64,000 bases of DNA from Eikenella corrodens (GTDB lineage Bacteria; Pseudomonadota; Gammaproteobacteria; Burkholderiales; Neisseriaceae): the NCBI RefSeq assembly GCF_003990355.1, contig NZ_CP034670.1, positions 2,356,001 through 2,420,000 of the forward strand, in the 5' to 3' direction. Shown here one piece after another: positions 1 to 9,037 of the stretch; the first letter of the stretch is position 1; the number at the start of each line of letters is the position of its first letter. The notes below the pieces were generated by a model. It did no database searches and was not told the DNA's origin. It saw nothing but the letters and a program-made list of their open reading frames with translations. The position numbers were made by a program, and so were the translations under genes.

Positions 1-468
1 GATAGCGAATTCAAACCCAAGCTGCACTACGGCGACGTGCAAACCGAAGCCGAAGCCCTAGCTCAAGGCGCGCCACTCACCGCCGCCATCGTGGCCGAAG
101 CCGTGTGCCGCATCCGCCGCCGCAAACTGCCCGACCCCGCCGAAACCGGCAGCTGCGGCAGCTTCTATAAAAACCCCATCGTTTCCGCCGAACAGGCCGC
201 CGCGCTGAAACAGCGGCACCCCGCCCTGCCGGTATACCCCCAGCCGGGCGGTCAGGCCAAACTCGCCGCCGGCTGGCTCATCGACCAATGCGGCCTCAAA
301 GGCCACCGCGAAGGCCATGCCGCCGTACACCAAAAACAAGCCCTGGTGCTGATTAACCTCGGCGGCGCCAGTGCCCAAGACGTACGCCGTTTGTCCGAAC
401 ACGTTCAAAACAGCGTTTACCAACGCTTCGGCGTGCAGCTTGAGCCCGAGCCGGTATGGGTGGAGTGA
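1..468 (+). CDS. murB: UDP-N-acetylenolpyruvoylglucosamine reductase MurB, C-terminal part (5' end outside window)
   Basis: The reading frame is open from base 1 to the TGA at 466-468, so the window starts inside the gene. The encoded ~155 residues match the C-terminal substrate-binding half of MurB, the cytoplasmic FAD enzyme that reduces UDP-GlcNAc-enolpyruvate to UDP-MurNAc in peptidoglycan synthesis. The motif GSFYKNP carries the conserved serine that acts as general acid in this family. The segment QPGGQAKLAAGWLID followed by CGLKGHREG is also characteristic. Nothing suggests damage; only the window edge truncates it. A GTG at 37 is an internal codon, not the start. Confidence 0.9.
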   Translation, partial: DSEFKPKLHYGDVQTEAEALAQGAPLTAAIVAEAVCRIRRRKLPDPAETGSCGSFYKNPIVSAEQAAALKQRHPALPVYPQPGGQAKLAAGWLIDQCGLKGHREGHAAVHQKQALVLINLGGASAQDVRRLSEHVQNSVYQRFGVQLEPEPVWVE

Positions 469-575
469 GACAGCACAATCAATAATGTATTAAAATACCT
501 GTATGACCCCGCCAAAAGATTTTCAGGTAGCCTCTCGCGCAGGCAGAATTTGTGTTTCAGCCAAAGGAGATCACC

Positions 576-1220
576 ATGCCCAGGAAGCCCGGCAAACCCA
601 ACACCTACAACCGAATCATCGACATCAGCCTCCAACTGTTCAACGAAGAGGGTGAGCGCAACATCAGCACCAACCACATCTCCCAGCGCCTCGGCATCAG
701 CCCCGGCAACCTCTACTATCATTTTCGTAATAAAGACGAAATCATCGTTCAGCTGTTCCAGCGCTACAGCAACAAACTGCTCGACTACATCCGCCAAACC
801 GAGCTGCCCGGCAGCATGGCCAAAATGGGAGAATACCTACAGGGCGTGTACGACATCCTTTGGGAATACCGCTTCCTATTCAGCGACGTCAACACCCTGC
901 TCGCCCGCAGCAAGCAGCTTTTGGGCGAACACAACGAATTCACCCACGAGAAAATCTCCCCGCTTTTAGTGAAACTCTTCATCGAATTGCGCGACAAAGG
1001 CATCATCGAAGCCGACGACGAAGCCCTGCGCGAGCTCGGCCTGAACGTGTGGCTGCTCACCAAATACTGGTTCGACTTCGACAACTCCCAGCACATCGGC
1101 TGCTGGGACGAAAACGCCAAACGGCGCGGCATCTACCAAACCATGAGCCTGATACGCGGCTTTGTGAGCAAAGAGCACTACCCAAACTACTGCGAACTGA
1201 TGGCGCAATATCGCTCCTGA
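576..1220 (+). CDS. TetR/AcrR family transcriptional regulator
   Basis: A 214-residue protein with an N-terminal helix-turn-helix at about residues 10-57; the stretch ISQRLGISPGNLYYHFRNKDEI is the typical TetR recognition region. The C-terminal ~150 residues form a ligand or dimerisation domain rich in aromatic residues, resembling the TetR subgroup found next to murB in Neisseriaceae. I chose ATG 576 because AAGGAG lies at 565-570, five bases upstream; an upstream TTG/GTG-type start at 552 would have no ribosome-binding site. A DUS at 523-534 separates it from murB. Its regulon cannot be deduced, since no adjacent divergent target gene is visible. Confidence 0.85.
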   Translation: MPRKPGKPNTYNRIIDISLQLFNEEGERNISTNHISQRLGISPGNLYYHFRNKDEIIVQLFQRYSNKLLDYIRQTELPGSMAKMGEYLQGVYDILWEYRFLFSDVNTLLARSKQLLGEHNEFTHEKISPLLVKLFIELRDKGIIEADDEALRELGLNVWLLTKYWFDFDNSQHIGCWDENAKRRGIYQTMSLIRGFVSKEHYPNYCELMAQYRS

Positions 1221-1502
1221 AGCAGCAAACCAAACGGCAGCCGGAAACCGCCTTTCCGCTGCCGTTGAATATTGTGGGTGGCTTAGCGGCATTTCCCTAC
1301 GGCTGCCATGCCCGGTAAACCAAGGCCTTTGCAAAACCCGGCTTGTTTCCCCCAACATTTTCAGGTAGCCTGCCGCCCGCATTGAAGGCTACCTGAAAAA
1401 GAACTCTGCCTCCCTGCCCTTCCATAATACCGTGATATCGTGGCCTAAATTTAAGCAGAATCAGGCAACAAGCCAACGCCATGCCGGTTTAAAATGAATC
1501 AC

Positions 1503-1606
1503 TATAGTGGATTAACAAAAATCAGGACAAGGCGGCGAGCTGCAGACAATACACACGTTACGGCAAGGAGAGCCAAAGCTGTACTGGTTTTTGTTCATTC
1601 ACTATA
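1503..1606 (+). repeat. Correia-type element (CREE), copy 1
   Basis: A 104-bp element beginning TATAGTGGATTAAC and ending TTCACTATA, with inverted termini and the internal words CAGGACAAGGCGGCGAG and GTACTGGTTTTTGTT that are diagnostic of Neisseria Correia repeats of the short, internally deleted class. It ends 33 bp before the dxr start codon. Its right end reads into CACTATATAAG, which could form a -10 hexamer, so it may supply a promoter for dxr; this is inference. The rest of the 1221-1639 gap holds a tail-to-tail pair of DUS (about 1360-1400) and no gene that I can see. Confidence 0.9.
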
Positions 1607-1639
1607 TAAGCAAAAAAAGCTACCCGAAACACACCAACC

Positions 1640-2818
1640 ATGACCCAATCCCTCACCATCCTCGGCAGCACCGGCAGCATCGGCACCAGCACGCTCGACG
1701 TGGTTGCCCGCCACCCCGAACGCTTCCGCATCTTCGCCCTCAGCGGCCACAGCCAAACCGCCAAGCTGGCCGAACAATGCCTTGCCTTCCGCCCGCAATA
1801 CGCCGTAACCGCCAACGAGGCGCAAGCCGCCGAGCTGCGCGCGCACCTGGCCGCCGCTAGCTGCCAAACCGAAGTGCTGCACGGCGAACAAGCCTTGTGC
1901 GACATTGCCGCCGCGCCGGAAACCGACGGCGTAATGGCCGCCATCGTCGGCGCCGCCGGCCTGCCGCCCACGCTGGCCGCCGCCCGCGCCGGCAAAACCA
2001 TCTACCTGGCCAACAAAGAAACGCTGGTGGTTTCAGGTAGCCTCTTCATGCAAACCGCCGCCCAATCCGGCGCCCGCATCCTGCCGGTAGACAGCGAACA
2101 CAACGCCATCTACCAAGTGTTGCCGCCGGGAAAAGGCTACCTGAAACAAAACGGCGTGCAATCCATCATCCTCACCGCTTCCGGCGGCCCCTTCCTGCAC
2201 ACCGACTTGGCCGACTTCCCCGCCATCACACCCGAACAGGCGGTCAAACACCCCAACTGGCAGATGGGGCGCAAAATTTCGGTGGACAGCGCCACCATGA
2301 TGAACAAAGGCCTGGAACTGATAGAAGCACACTGGCTGTTCAACTGCCCGCCGGAAAAACTGGAAACCGTTATCCACCCGCAAAGCGTGGTGCACAGCAT
2401 GGTGCGCTATGCCGACGGCTCGGTGCTGGCGCAAATGGGCACGCCCGATATGCGCACGCCCATCGCCTACTGCCTCGGCCTGCCCGAACGCATCGCCTCC
2501 GGCGTGCCGCCGCTGGATTTCGCCGCCCTCTCCGCGCTCACCTTTGAAACGCCCGACTACCGCCGTTTCCCCTGCCTGGAACTGGCCTATCAGGCCATGC
2601 AGGCCGGCGGCGGCGTGCCCTGCGTGCTCAATGCCGCCAATGAAATCGCCGTGGCCGCCTTTCTGGCCAACCGCATCCGCTTCACCGACATCGCACACAC
2701 GGTGCGGCATTGCCTGGAACAGGATTTTTCAGGTAGCCACCACAGCCTGGAAGGCCTGCTGGATTTGGATGCCGCTGCCCGACGCGCCGCAGAAGCGTTT
2801 GTGCAGCAAGCCGCATGA
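1640..2818 (+). CDS. dxr: 1-deoxy-D-xylulose 5-phosphate reductoisomerase
   Basis: A 392-residue protein matching Dxr/IspC, which converts DXP to 2-C-methyl-D-erythritol 4-phosphate with NADPH, the second step of the MEP isoprenoid pathway in the cytoplasm. The N-terminal GSTGSIG (residues 9-15) is the NADPH-binding loop; HPQSVVHSMV with the following MGTPDMRTPIAYCL near residues 246-280 is the conserved metal/substrate region. The length is normal. It heads the cluster with rseP and bamA, an order known from Neisseria. Three DUS lie inside the reading frame (near 2031, 2132 and 2727) and are translated as SGSL, GYLK and SGSH. The start has only a weak ribosome-binding site. Confidence 0.95.
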   Translation: MTQSLTILGSTGSIGTSTLDVVARHPERFRIFALSGHSQTAKLAEQCLAFRPQYAVTANEAQAAELRAHLAAASCQTEVLHGEQALCDIAAAPETDGVMAAIVGAAGLPPTLAAARAGKTIYLANKETLVVSGSLFMQTAAQSGARILPVDSEHNAIYQVLPPGKGYLKQNGVQSIILTASGGPFLHTDLADFPAITPEQAVKHPNWQMGRKISVDSATMMNKGLELIEAHWLFNCPPEKLETVIHPQSVVHSMVRYADGSVLAQMGTPDMRTPIAYCLGLPERIASGVPPLDFAALSALTFETPDYRRFPCLELAYQAMQAGGGVPCVLNAANEIAVAAFLANRIRFTDIAHTVRHCLEQDFSGSHHSLEGLLDLDAAARRAAEAFVQQAA

Positions 2819-2932
2819 ATAATGCGGCAGGCCGAGCCAATATGACAGGCCTTCGCTATTGGCGTAGGCTTTGTCGGGAACCTCTGTTTCCATTACAATT
2901 ACGTTTTTCTTCCTGCAGCCGATTGGCGGCTG

Positions 2933-2973
2933 AGGCTACCTGAAAATACGGCATTCCCTTTTTCAGGTAGCCT
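2933..2973. terminator. Inverted DUS pair between dxr and rseP
   Basis: AGGCTACCTGAA at 2933-2944 faces TTCAGGTAGCCT at 2962-2973 and can form a 12-bp stem with a 17-base loop. In this family such pairs often double as transcription terminators. No strong T-tract follows, so attenuation rather than full termination of the cluster is possible. Confidence 0.5.
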
Positions 2974-3007
2974 GCATTCGATTCGCCTGCTTCAAGGAGC
3001 TTCTTGT

Positions 3008-4360
3008 TTGTTTCTTTTGCACACACTCGGCGCGTTTATCGTTGCCATCCTGATTTTGGTCAGCCTGCACGAACTGGGGCATTTGCTGGTGGCGCGCTGG
3101 TGCGGCATCAAAGTGCTGCGCTTTTCCGTGGGCTTCGGCAAACCGTTTTTCAACAAACGCTGGCGCAATATCGAATGGTGCCTGGCGCCGATTCCGCTTG
3201 GCGGCTATGTGAAAATGGTCGACACCCGCGAAGGCGACGTGGCCGAGGCCGACCTGCCCTACGCCTTCGATAAGCAACATCCGTTCAAACGCATGCTGGT
3301 GGTGGCCGCCGGCCCGCTCACCAATCTAGCGCTGGCTGTACTGCTCTACACCTTCTCCTTCGGCTATTTCGGCGTGCAGGAAGTGCGCCCGATGGTGGGC
3401 ATGGTGATGCCCGACACACTGGCCGCCAAAGTAGGCTTCCAACCGGGCGACACCATCACCGCTGTAAACGGCAAGCAGGTGCTCACTTGGGGCGACGCAC
3501 AATCGGAAATCATCCTGAATTTGGAAGCCGGTAAGGTTCAGGTAGCCGTGCGCGAGGCCAACGGCAGCCAAACCACGCGCACCATCGATGCCGCTGGTAC
3601 GCCGGAAGCGGAAGCCGTGGCCAAACGCGGCGGCTGGTTCGGCATCACCGCCCTGCGCCTGAACACCACGCTCGCCTCTATCCAGCCCGGCTCCCCCGCC
3701 GAGCGCGCAGGTTTGCGCAAAGGCGACCGCGTTGTGGCCGTGAACGGGCAAATCGTGCACACTTGGCCGGATTTAACCACCACCATCCGCCAACACCCGC
3801 AAGACAAACTGACAATCGATATTTTGCGCGGCGGCAAACCGCTTCAGGTAGCCTTGCGCCCCGACAGCCGTGAAGACCGCAACGGCGAACGCTACGGCTA
3901 TGCCGGTTTTGAAGCAGAAGTCGACCGGCAATGGATGTCGCTCTCCACCTACCGCTACCAGCCCACCTGGCTGGGCGCCGCCGAAATGGGCATGCAGCGC
4001 GTGTCCTCCTACACCGCGCTCACCGGCCGCCTGTTTGCCCGCCTGCTTACCGGCCAGGCTTCCGTAAGCCACATTTCCGGCCCGATTACCATCGCCAGCT
4101 ATGCCGGCAAAACCGCCTCCGCCGGGATTCAGGATTATTTGGAATTCCTCGCCGTGGTGAGCATCAGCCTGGGGATTTTGAATTTGCTGCCGATTCCTGT
4201 TTTAGATGGCGGCCATTTAATGTATTATGCCGCCGAATGGATTCGCGGCAAGCCCGTTAGCGCCAATGTGCAAATGTGGGGATTGCGCCTCGGCCTCTCC
4301 CTGATGCTGATGCTGATGCTGCTGGCTTTTTTCAACGATATCACCCGCTTACTGGGATAA
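3008..4360 (+). CDS. rseP: RIP metalloprotease RseP (site-2 protease family)
   Basis: A 450-residue inner-membrane zinc protease. HELGH at residues 21-25 is the catalytic zinc motif in the first membrane helix, and NLLPIPVLDGGH near residue 400 gives the third metal ligand (LDGG). Two PDZ domains lie between, seen at about 140-200 (GFQPGDTITAVNG) and 225-285 (AGLRKGDRVVAVNG). RseP cleaves anti-sigma factors and remnant signal peptides. The start is TTG at 3008, supported by AAGGAG at 2994-2999 with 8-base spacing and by homologues beginning just before the first helix. It ends 3 bases before bamA, so translation is probably coupled. Two in-frame DUS encode VQVAV and LQVAL. Confidence 0.95.
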   Translation: MFLLHTLGAFIVAILILVSLHELGHLLVARWCGIKVLRFSVGFGKPFFNKRWRNIEWCLAPIPLGGYVKMVDTREGDVAEADLPYAFDKQHPFKRMLVVAAGPLTNLALAVLLYTFSFGYFGVQEVRPMVGMVMPDTLAAKVGFQPGDTITAVNGKQVLTWGDAQSEIILNLEAGKVQVAVREANGSQTTRTIDAAGTPEAEAVAKRGGWFGITALRLNTTLASIQPGSPAERAGLRKGDRVVAVNGQIVHTWPDLTTTIRQHPQDKLTIDILRGGKPLQVALRPDSREDRNGERYGYAGFEAEVDRQWMSLSTYRYQPTWLGAAEMGMQRVSSYTALTGRLFARLLTGQASVSHISGPITIASYAGKTASAGIQDYLEFLAVVSISLGILNLLPIPVLDGGHLMYYAAEWIRGKPVSANVQMWGLRLGLSLMLMLMLLAFFNDITRLLG

Positions 4361-4363
4361 AGC

Positions 4364-6760
4364 ATGAAACTGAACAAACTTACCTTCTCTTTGTTTGCAG
4401 CCGGATTGTCTTCTTGGGCGCTGGCCGCCGCACCGTTTACCATCCAAGATATCCGCATCGAGGGCCTTCAGCGTACCGACCCCTCCACCGTATTGGGCTA
4501 CCTGCCGGTTAAAGTGGGCGGGACTTTCACCGATGGCGAAGGCGAACAAATCATCAAAAACCTCTATGCCACCGGCTTGTTCGACGACGTGAGCGTAGAA
4601 ACCATGGGCAACCAAGTGTTGCTGACCGTGGTGGAGCGCCCCATCATCAACACGGTTACCGTTATCGGCGGCAAAACCCTGCCCAGCGACGCCATCAAGA
4701 AAAATCTCGACAGCTTCGGCCTGGGCCAATCGCAGCCATTCAACCAAGCGATCCTCAACCAAGCCGTGGCCGGCCTGCAGCAGGAATATGCCAACCAAGG
4801 CAAACTCTCCGCCACCATCACCCCCGAGATTTCCCGCCTCTCGCGTAACCGTGTGGACATCACACTGAAAATCGACGAAGGCCCTACCACCCACATCAAA
4901 GAAATCGACTTTGAAGGCAACCAGCACTTCTCCAACCGCACTCTGCGCCACCAAATGCAGATGGATCGCCACGGCATGTTGAGCTGGCTCTCCAAAGACG
5001 ACCGTTTCTCCGACGAAAAATTCCGCCAAGACCTGCAATCCATCACCGACTTCTACCAAAACGAAGGCTTCTTTGAAGGCCGGGTACAGGATGCCGATGT
5101 GCGCTACAACGCCGACCGCACCGAACAGACGCTGTGGATTAAAGTACACGAAGGCGAACGCTACCGCTGGGGCAAAGTACGCATCGAAGGCGACACCCGC
5201 GAAGTGCCGCGCGAAGAGTTGGAAGCCCTGCTGAAAATGCGCGAAGGCCGCCGCTACAACCGCTCGCAGATGGTAGAAAGCCTGCAGGCCATCCAAGACC
5301 GTATGGGGCAGGCCGGCTATGCGCTGGCTCAAGTGGGCGTGCAGCCGCAGCCCGACCAGGCCAACCACACCGTGGATTTCGTTTTAACGGTGAATCCCGG
5401 CCGCAAATACTATGTGAACCAAATCCACATTTCCGGCAACAACAAAACCCGTGATGCCGTTATCCGCCGCGAAATGCGACAAACCGAAGCAGCCCCCTAC
5501 GATTCGGCCAAGCTCAACCGCTCTAAAGACCGTATCCAGCTCTTGGGCTATTTCGACGACGTGAAAGTGGAAACCCGCCCACTGCCCGATACGCCCGACC
5601 AAGTGGATGTGGATGTATCCGTGAAAGAACGCTCTACCGGCTCGGTAGAAGTGGCTGCCGGCTGGGTACAAGACACCGGCTTGGTGCTCTCTGCCGGCGT
5701 GGCACAAGACAACCTGTTCGGTACGGGCAAATCCGCCAACCTCCGCATTGCGCGCGGCAAAACCCAAAATACCGCGTCCCTGTCGTTTACCGACCCCTAC
5801 TTCACCCCCGATGGCGTGAGCTTGGGCTACGATATCTACTATCGCGGCTTCATGCCCTACAAATCCAGCTCCAGCTCCAGCTCCAACAACTACGAAACCA
5901 CTCGTATCGGCCTAGGTGCGCGCATGGGTGTGCCGGTTACCGAATACGACCGCGTAAACTTCGGCCTCGCAGTGGAACACCTGAACGTGAAGCTGCATGG
6001 CGACGTAAATTATCAACCCTACCGCTACCGCCAGTTCATCCAAGAACACGGCGAGAAAAACTGGATTGTTAAAGGCAATATCGGCTGGGGTCGCAACAAA
6101 ACCGACGATGCCCTGTGGCCGACCCGCGGCTACACCACCAGCGTCAACGCCGATCTCGGCCTGCCCGGCGGCGGTTTGAAATACTACATCCTCACCCACG
6201 ACCAACGCTGGTTCTTCCCCTTAAGCAAGAGCTTCACCCTGATGCTGGGTGGGGAAGTGGGTTATGCCGGTTCCTACGGCGGCACCTCCTCCGTACCCTT
6301 CTTCAACAACTTCTACGGCGGCGGCCTAGGCTCCGTGCGCGGTTACGAAAACGGTTCTTTGGGTCCGAAGGTATATGAAATTTATGGCAATACCCGTAAT
6401 ACCGTAAACTACGGCGGTACTTACAAAGCCTATGCTTCTGCCGAGCTGCTCTTCCCCTTCCCCGGCATAAAAGACCAACGTTCCGTGCGCTTGAGCGTGT
6501 TCGCCGATGCCGGCAGCGTGTGGGACGGCAAAACCTACAATACCGGAGCATACAGCGCTACCAACCCCTACGGCACCAACGGCTACTACAGCAAAGACCA
6601 CCGTTCTTCTTTCAGCAACGAACTGCGCTATTCCGTAGGCGCGGCGCTGACTTGGATTTCCCCGTTGGGCCCGATGAAATTCAGTTTTGCCCACCCGATG
6701 CGGCAGCGGGATAACGACCAAATCCAACGTTTCCAATTCCAATTGGGTACGACTTTCTAA
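4364..6760 (+). CDS. bamA: Outer membrane protein assembly factor BamA (Omp85)
   Basis: A 798-residue Omp85 protein. A signal peptide (about residues 1-22, cleavage after ALA) is followed by five POTRA domains to about residue 430 and a 16-strand beta barrel. The conserved loop-6 motif VRGYENGSLGP is near residue 658, and the protein ends in phenylalanine (LGTTF), as outer-membrane barrels do. BamA inserts other barrels into the outer membrane. It is sandwiched between rseP and skp, both envelope-quality genes. A serine-rich run (SSSSSSS) near residue 505 lies in an extracellular loop and could be variable between strains. Confidence 0.97.
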   Translation: MKLNKLTFSLFAAGLSSWALAAAPFTIQDIRIEGLQRTDPSTVLGYLPVKVGGTFTDGEGEQIIKNLYATGLFDDVSVETMGNQVLLTVVERPIINTVTVIGGKTLPSDAIKKNLDSFGLGQSQPFNQAILNQAVAGLQQEYANQGKLSATITPEISRLSRNRVDITLKIDEGPTTHIKEIDFEGNQHFSNRTLRHQMQMDRHGMLSWLSKDDRFSDEKFRQDLQSITDFYQNEGFFEGRVQDADVRYNADRTEQTLWIKVHEGERYRWGKVRIEGDTREVPREELEALLKMREGRRYNRSQMVESLQAIQDRMGQAGYALAQVGVQPQPDQANHTVDFVLTVNPGRKYYVNQIHISGNNKTRDAVIRREMRQTEAAPYDSAKLNRSKDRIQLLGYFDDVKVETRPLPDTPDQVDVDVSVKERSTGSVEVAAGWVQDTGLVLSAGVAQDNLFGTGKSANLRIARGKTQNTASLSFTDPYFTPDGVSLGYDIYYRGFMPYKSSSSSSSNNYETTRIGLGARMGVPVTEYDRVNFGLAVEHLNVKLHGDVNYQPYRYRQFIQEHGEKNWIVKGNIGWGRNKTDDALWPTRGYTTSVNADLGLPGGGLKYYILTHDQRWFFPLSKSFTLMLGGEVGYAGSYGGTSSVPFFNNFYGGGLGSVRGYENGSLGPKVYEIYGNTRNTVNYGGTYKAYASAELLFPFPGIKDQRSVRLSVFADAGSVWDGKTYNTGAYSATNPYGTNGYYSKDHRSSFSNELRYSVGAALTWISPLGPMKFSFAHPMRQRDNDQIQRFQFQLGTTF

Positions 6761-6771
6761 GAAAGCAGATA

Positions 6772-7272
6772 ATGAAGCTTAATCTTCCCCGTATGGCAGC
6801 GGCAGCCGCTGCGGTGCTGCTCGCATCGCACGCTGTTGCCGACAGCGTACAGAAGCTGGGATTCATCGATACCGAGCGCGTGTATCAGCAGTCCGTTCAG
6901 GCACAGCGCATCCAAACCACCCTGCAAAACGAATTCGGCGCGCGCCAGCAGGCTTTGCAACGGCTGCGCGATCAAGGCATTGCCTTGAAAGCCCGGCTCG
7001 ACCAAGGCCACCTGAGCCCCACCGAACGCCGCCGCATCGAGCAGCAGCTGATTGCCCTGGATGGGGATTTGCGCCGCCAAGCCGCACAGCTTACCGAAGA
7101 ATACAACCTGCGCCGCAACGAGGAGTTCGCCGCCCTGCAGCAAAATGCCAACCGCGTGATTACCGAGCTGGCTCAGCGCGACGGCTATGACTTGATTATC
7201 CAAGACGTTATCTACGTAAACAGCAAATTCGATATTACCGACCAAGTTATCCGCGCCCTCAACAGCCAATAG
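6772..7272 (+). CDS. skp: Periplasmic chaperone Skp/OmpH
   Basis: A 166-residue protein with a signal peptide (cleavage near HAVA/DS, residue 23) followed by the short beta strand KLGFIDTERVYQQS and a long alpha-helical coiled coil rich in Q, R, E and A (about residues 45-140). This is the tentacle architecture of Skp, which carries unfolded outer-membrane proteins across the periplasm to the BAM complex. It begins 11 bases after bamA and is doubtless co-transcribed. Its length is typical. Confidence 0.93.
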   Translation: MKLNLPRMAAAAAAVLLASHAVADSVQKLGFIDTERVYQQSVQAQRIQTTLQNEFGARQQALQRLRDQGIALKARLDQGHLSPTERRRIEQQLIALDGDLRRQAAQLTEEYNLRRNEEFAALQQNANRVITELAQRDGYDLIIQDVIYVNSKFDITDQVIRALNSQ

Positions 7273-7417
7273 GCCGACGACGGGTTGGCTGCCTTCCGAT
7301 ACTGCATCGGCCCTATCGGAAACGCATCAATCCGCCACAAGGCTACCTGAAAGCGCGGGCTTCAACGAAATCGGTATTCCGGCCTCTCTGTTTTGCAGCA
7401 ACACAGGCTACCTGAAA

Positions 7418-8449
7418 ATGCAGAAACTCCTTTCCCAAATCACCACCGCCCTAGGCGGCACGCTTGCCGGGCAAGACATCGCCATCAGCCGTATTGCTCC
7501 GCTACATACCGCACAAAAAGACGACATCAGCTTCGTCTCACACCCCAAACACCTGCCAGAAGCCCTGGCCAGCCAAGCCGGCGCGCTGATTGTGCACCAC
7601 AAATTGGCTGACAAACTGCCCGGCCGCAATCTGATTGCGTGTGACAACCCACAACTCTATTTCGCACAAACCGCCCGCCTGTTCCACCCCGCCCCCGCCG
7701 CCAATCCCGGCATTCATCCCAGCGCCGTGGTGGAAGCAAGCGCCATCGTGCCCGACAGCTGCGAAATCGGTGCCAACGTTTATATCGGCGACTGCGTTGT
7801 GCTGGGCGAAGGCTGCCGCATCCTGGCCAACTGCGTGGTGGAGGCCAACTGCGTGCTTGGCGAGCATACCGTGCTGCACCCCAATGTAACCGTTTACGCC
7901 GGCTGCCGCCTCAGCGATCGCGTGGAAATCCACTCCGGCACCGTAATCGGCGCAGACGGCTTCGGCAATGCCTGGGCGCAAGACCATTGGTACAAAATCC
8001 CGCAAGTGGGCGGCGTGGAAATCGGCAACGACGTGGAAATCGGTGCCAACACCACCATCGACCGCGGCGCAATCGAAGACACCGTCATCGCCGAGGGCGC
8101 GAAAATCGACAACCTCGTGCAAATCGCCCACAACGTGCACATCGGCGCCCACACCGCCATCGCCGCCTGCGTGGGCATTGCCGGCAGCACCCATATCGGC
8201 GCCTACTGCCAAATCGGCGGCGCCGCCATGTTTGTCGGCCACATCCGCGTGGCCGACCGCACCTTCATCGGCGGCGGCACCCTCGTGGCCGCCTCCATCA
8301 ACCAGCCGGATTACTACGCCAGCTCCTATCCGCTGCAAACCCACCGCGACTGGGTGAAAAACGCCGTGCACCTGCGCCGGCTCAACGAGTTGCACCGCCG
8401 CGTGAAAACGCTGGAAAACACAATCAACTATCCCGAAAACAAGGAATAA
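7418..8449 (+). CDS. lpxD: UDP-3-O-(3-hydroxyacyl)glucosamine N-acyltransferase
   Basis: A 343-residue left-handed beta-helix acyltransferase with an N-terminal uridine-binding domain (about 1-95) and a long run of hexapeptide repeats (for example EIGANVYIGDCVVLGEG, then VEIGNDVEIGANTTIDRG). The motif VQIAHNVHIG contains the probable catalytic histidine. LpxD adds the N-linked acyl chain in lipid A synthesis. The ATG directly follows a DUS (GGCTACCTGAAAATG), and no clear Shine-Dalgarno sequence is present, so the DUS replaces the usual leader. The gene is followed after 3 bases by fabZ, as in many Gram-negative bacteria. Confidence 0.95.
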   Translation: MQKLLSQITTALGGTLAGQDIAISRIAPLHTAQKDDISFVSHPKHLPEALASQAGALIVHHKLADKLPGRNLIACDNPQLYFAQTARLFHPAPAANPGIHPSAVVEASAIVPDSCEIGANVYIGDCVVLGEGCRILANCVVEANCVLGEHTVLHPNVTVYAGCRLSDRVEIHSGTVIGADGFGNAWAQDHWYKIPQVGGVEIGNDVEIGANTTIDRGAIEDTVIAEGAKIDNLVQIAHNVHIGAHTAIAACVGIAGSTHIGAYCQIGGAAMFVGHIRVADRTFIGGGTLVAASINQPDYYASSYPLQTHRDWVKNAVHLRRLNELHRRVKTLENTINYPENKE

Positions 8450-8452
8450 CCC

Positions 8453-8917
8453 ATGCAAATCGAAAACATCGAACTCCCGCTGGACGTTCGCACCCTGCAA
8501 CGCCTGCTGCCGCACCGCTACCCCTTCCTGCTGCTGGACCGCGTAATCGGCTTTGAAAAAGAAAAAAGCCTTACTGCCATTAAAAACGTTTCCGTAAACG
8601 AGCCGTTTTTCCAAGGCCACTTCCCCGATTTTCCCGTGATGCCCGGCGTGCTGATTATCGAAGCCATGGCACAAGCCGCCGGCGTGCTCGCCATCCTCAG
8701 CCGGGGCGAGCGGCAGGAAAACGAAATCTACTTTTTCGTCGGCATCGACGAAGCCCGCTTCAAACGCCAAGTCGTGCCCGGCGACCAAGTGCAGATTCAT
8801 CTAGACGTCATCACCCACAAGCGCGACATCGGCAAATTCAAAGCCACCGCCACTGTAGACGGCCAAATTGCCGCCGAAGCCGTCATCATGTGCGCCAAAC
8901 GCGCAGTGGGCAAATAA
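8453..8917 (+). CDS. fabZ: 3-hydroxyacyl-[acyl-carrier-protein] dehydratase FabZ
   Basis: A 154-residue single hot-dog-fold protein. HRYPFLLLDRV near residue 21 and GHFPDFPVMPGVLIIEAMAQ carry the catalytic His56 and Glu70. FabZ dehydrates beta-hydroxyacyl-ACP in fatty acid elongation and competes with LpxA and LpxD for hydroxyacyl-ACP, which explains the conserved gene cluster. AAGGA lies just upstream of the ATG, overlapping the end of lpxD. Confidence 0.96.
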   Translation: MQIENIELPLDVRTLQRLLPHRYPFLLLDRVIGFEKEKSLTAIKNVSVNEPFFQGHFPDFPVMPGVLIIEAMAQAAGVLAILSRGERQENEIYFFVGIDEARFKRQVVPGDQVQIHLDVITHKRDIGKFKATATVDGQIAAEAVIMCAKRAVGK

Positions 8918-9037
8918 ACCGGCAGCCGGGCAACGCCCTTTTTCAGGTAGCCCCCGCCAAACCGCCGCCGCATTTCGCACAAACCATTTTCAGGTAGCCC
9001 TTACCCCCTGCAAAGCCCGCTGCCACAAGGAAACCCC

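Noticed and set aside
4349..5368. A 339-codon frame antisense to bamA
   Set aside because: Shadow of the POTRA-encoding region; no ribosome-binding site or recognisable domain.
7538..8800. A 420-codon frame antisense to lpxD and fabZ
   Set aside because: Its His/Gly/Val/Ala-rich sequence is typical for the complement of GC-rich coding DNA; it spans two well-identified genes.
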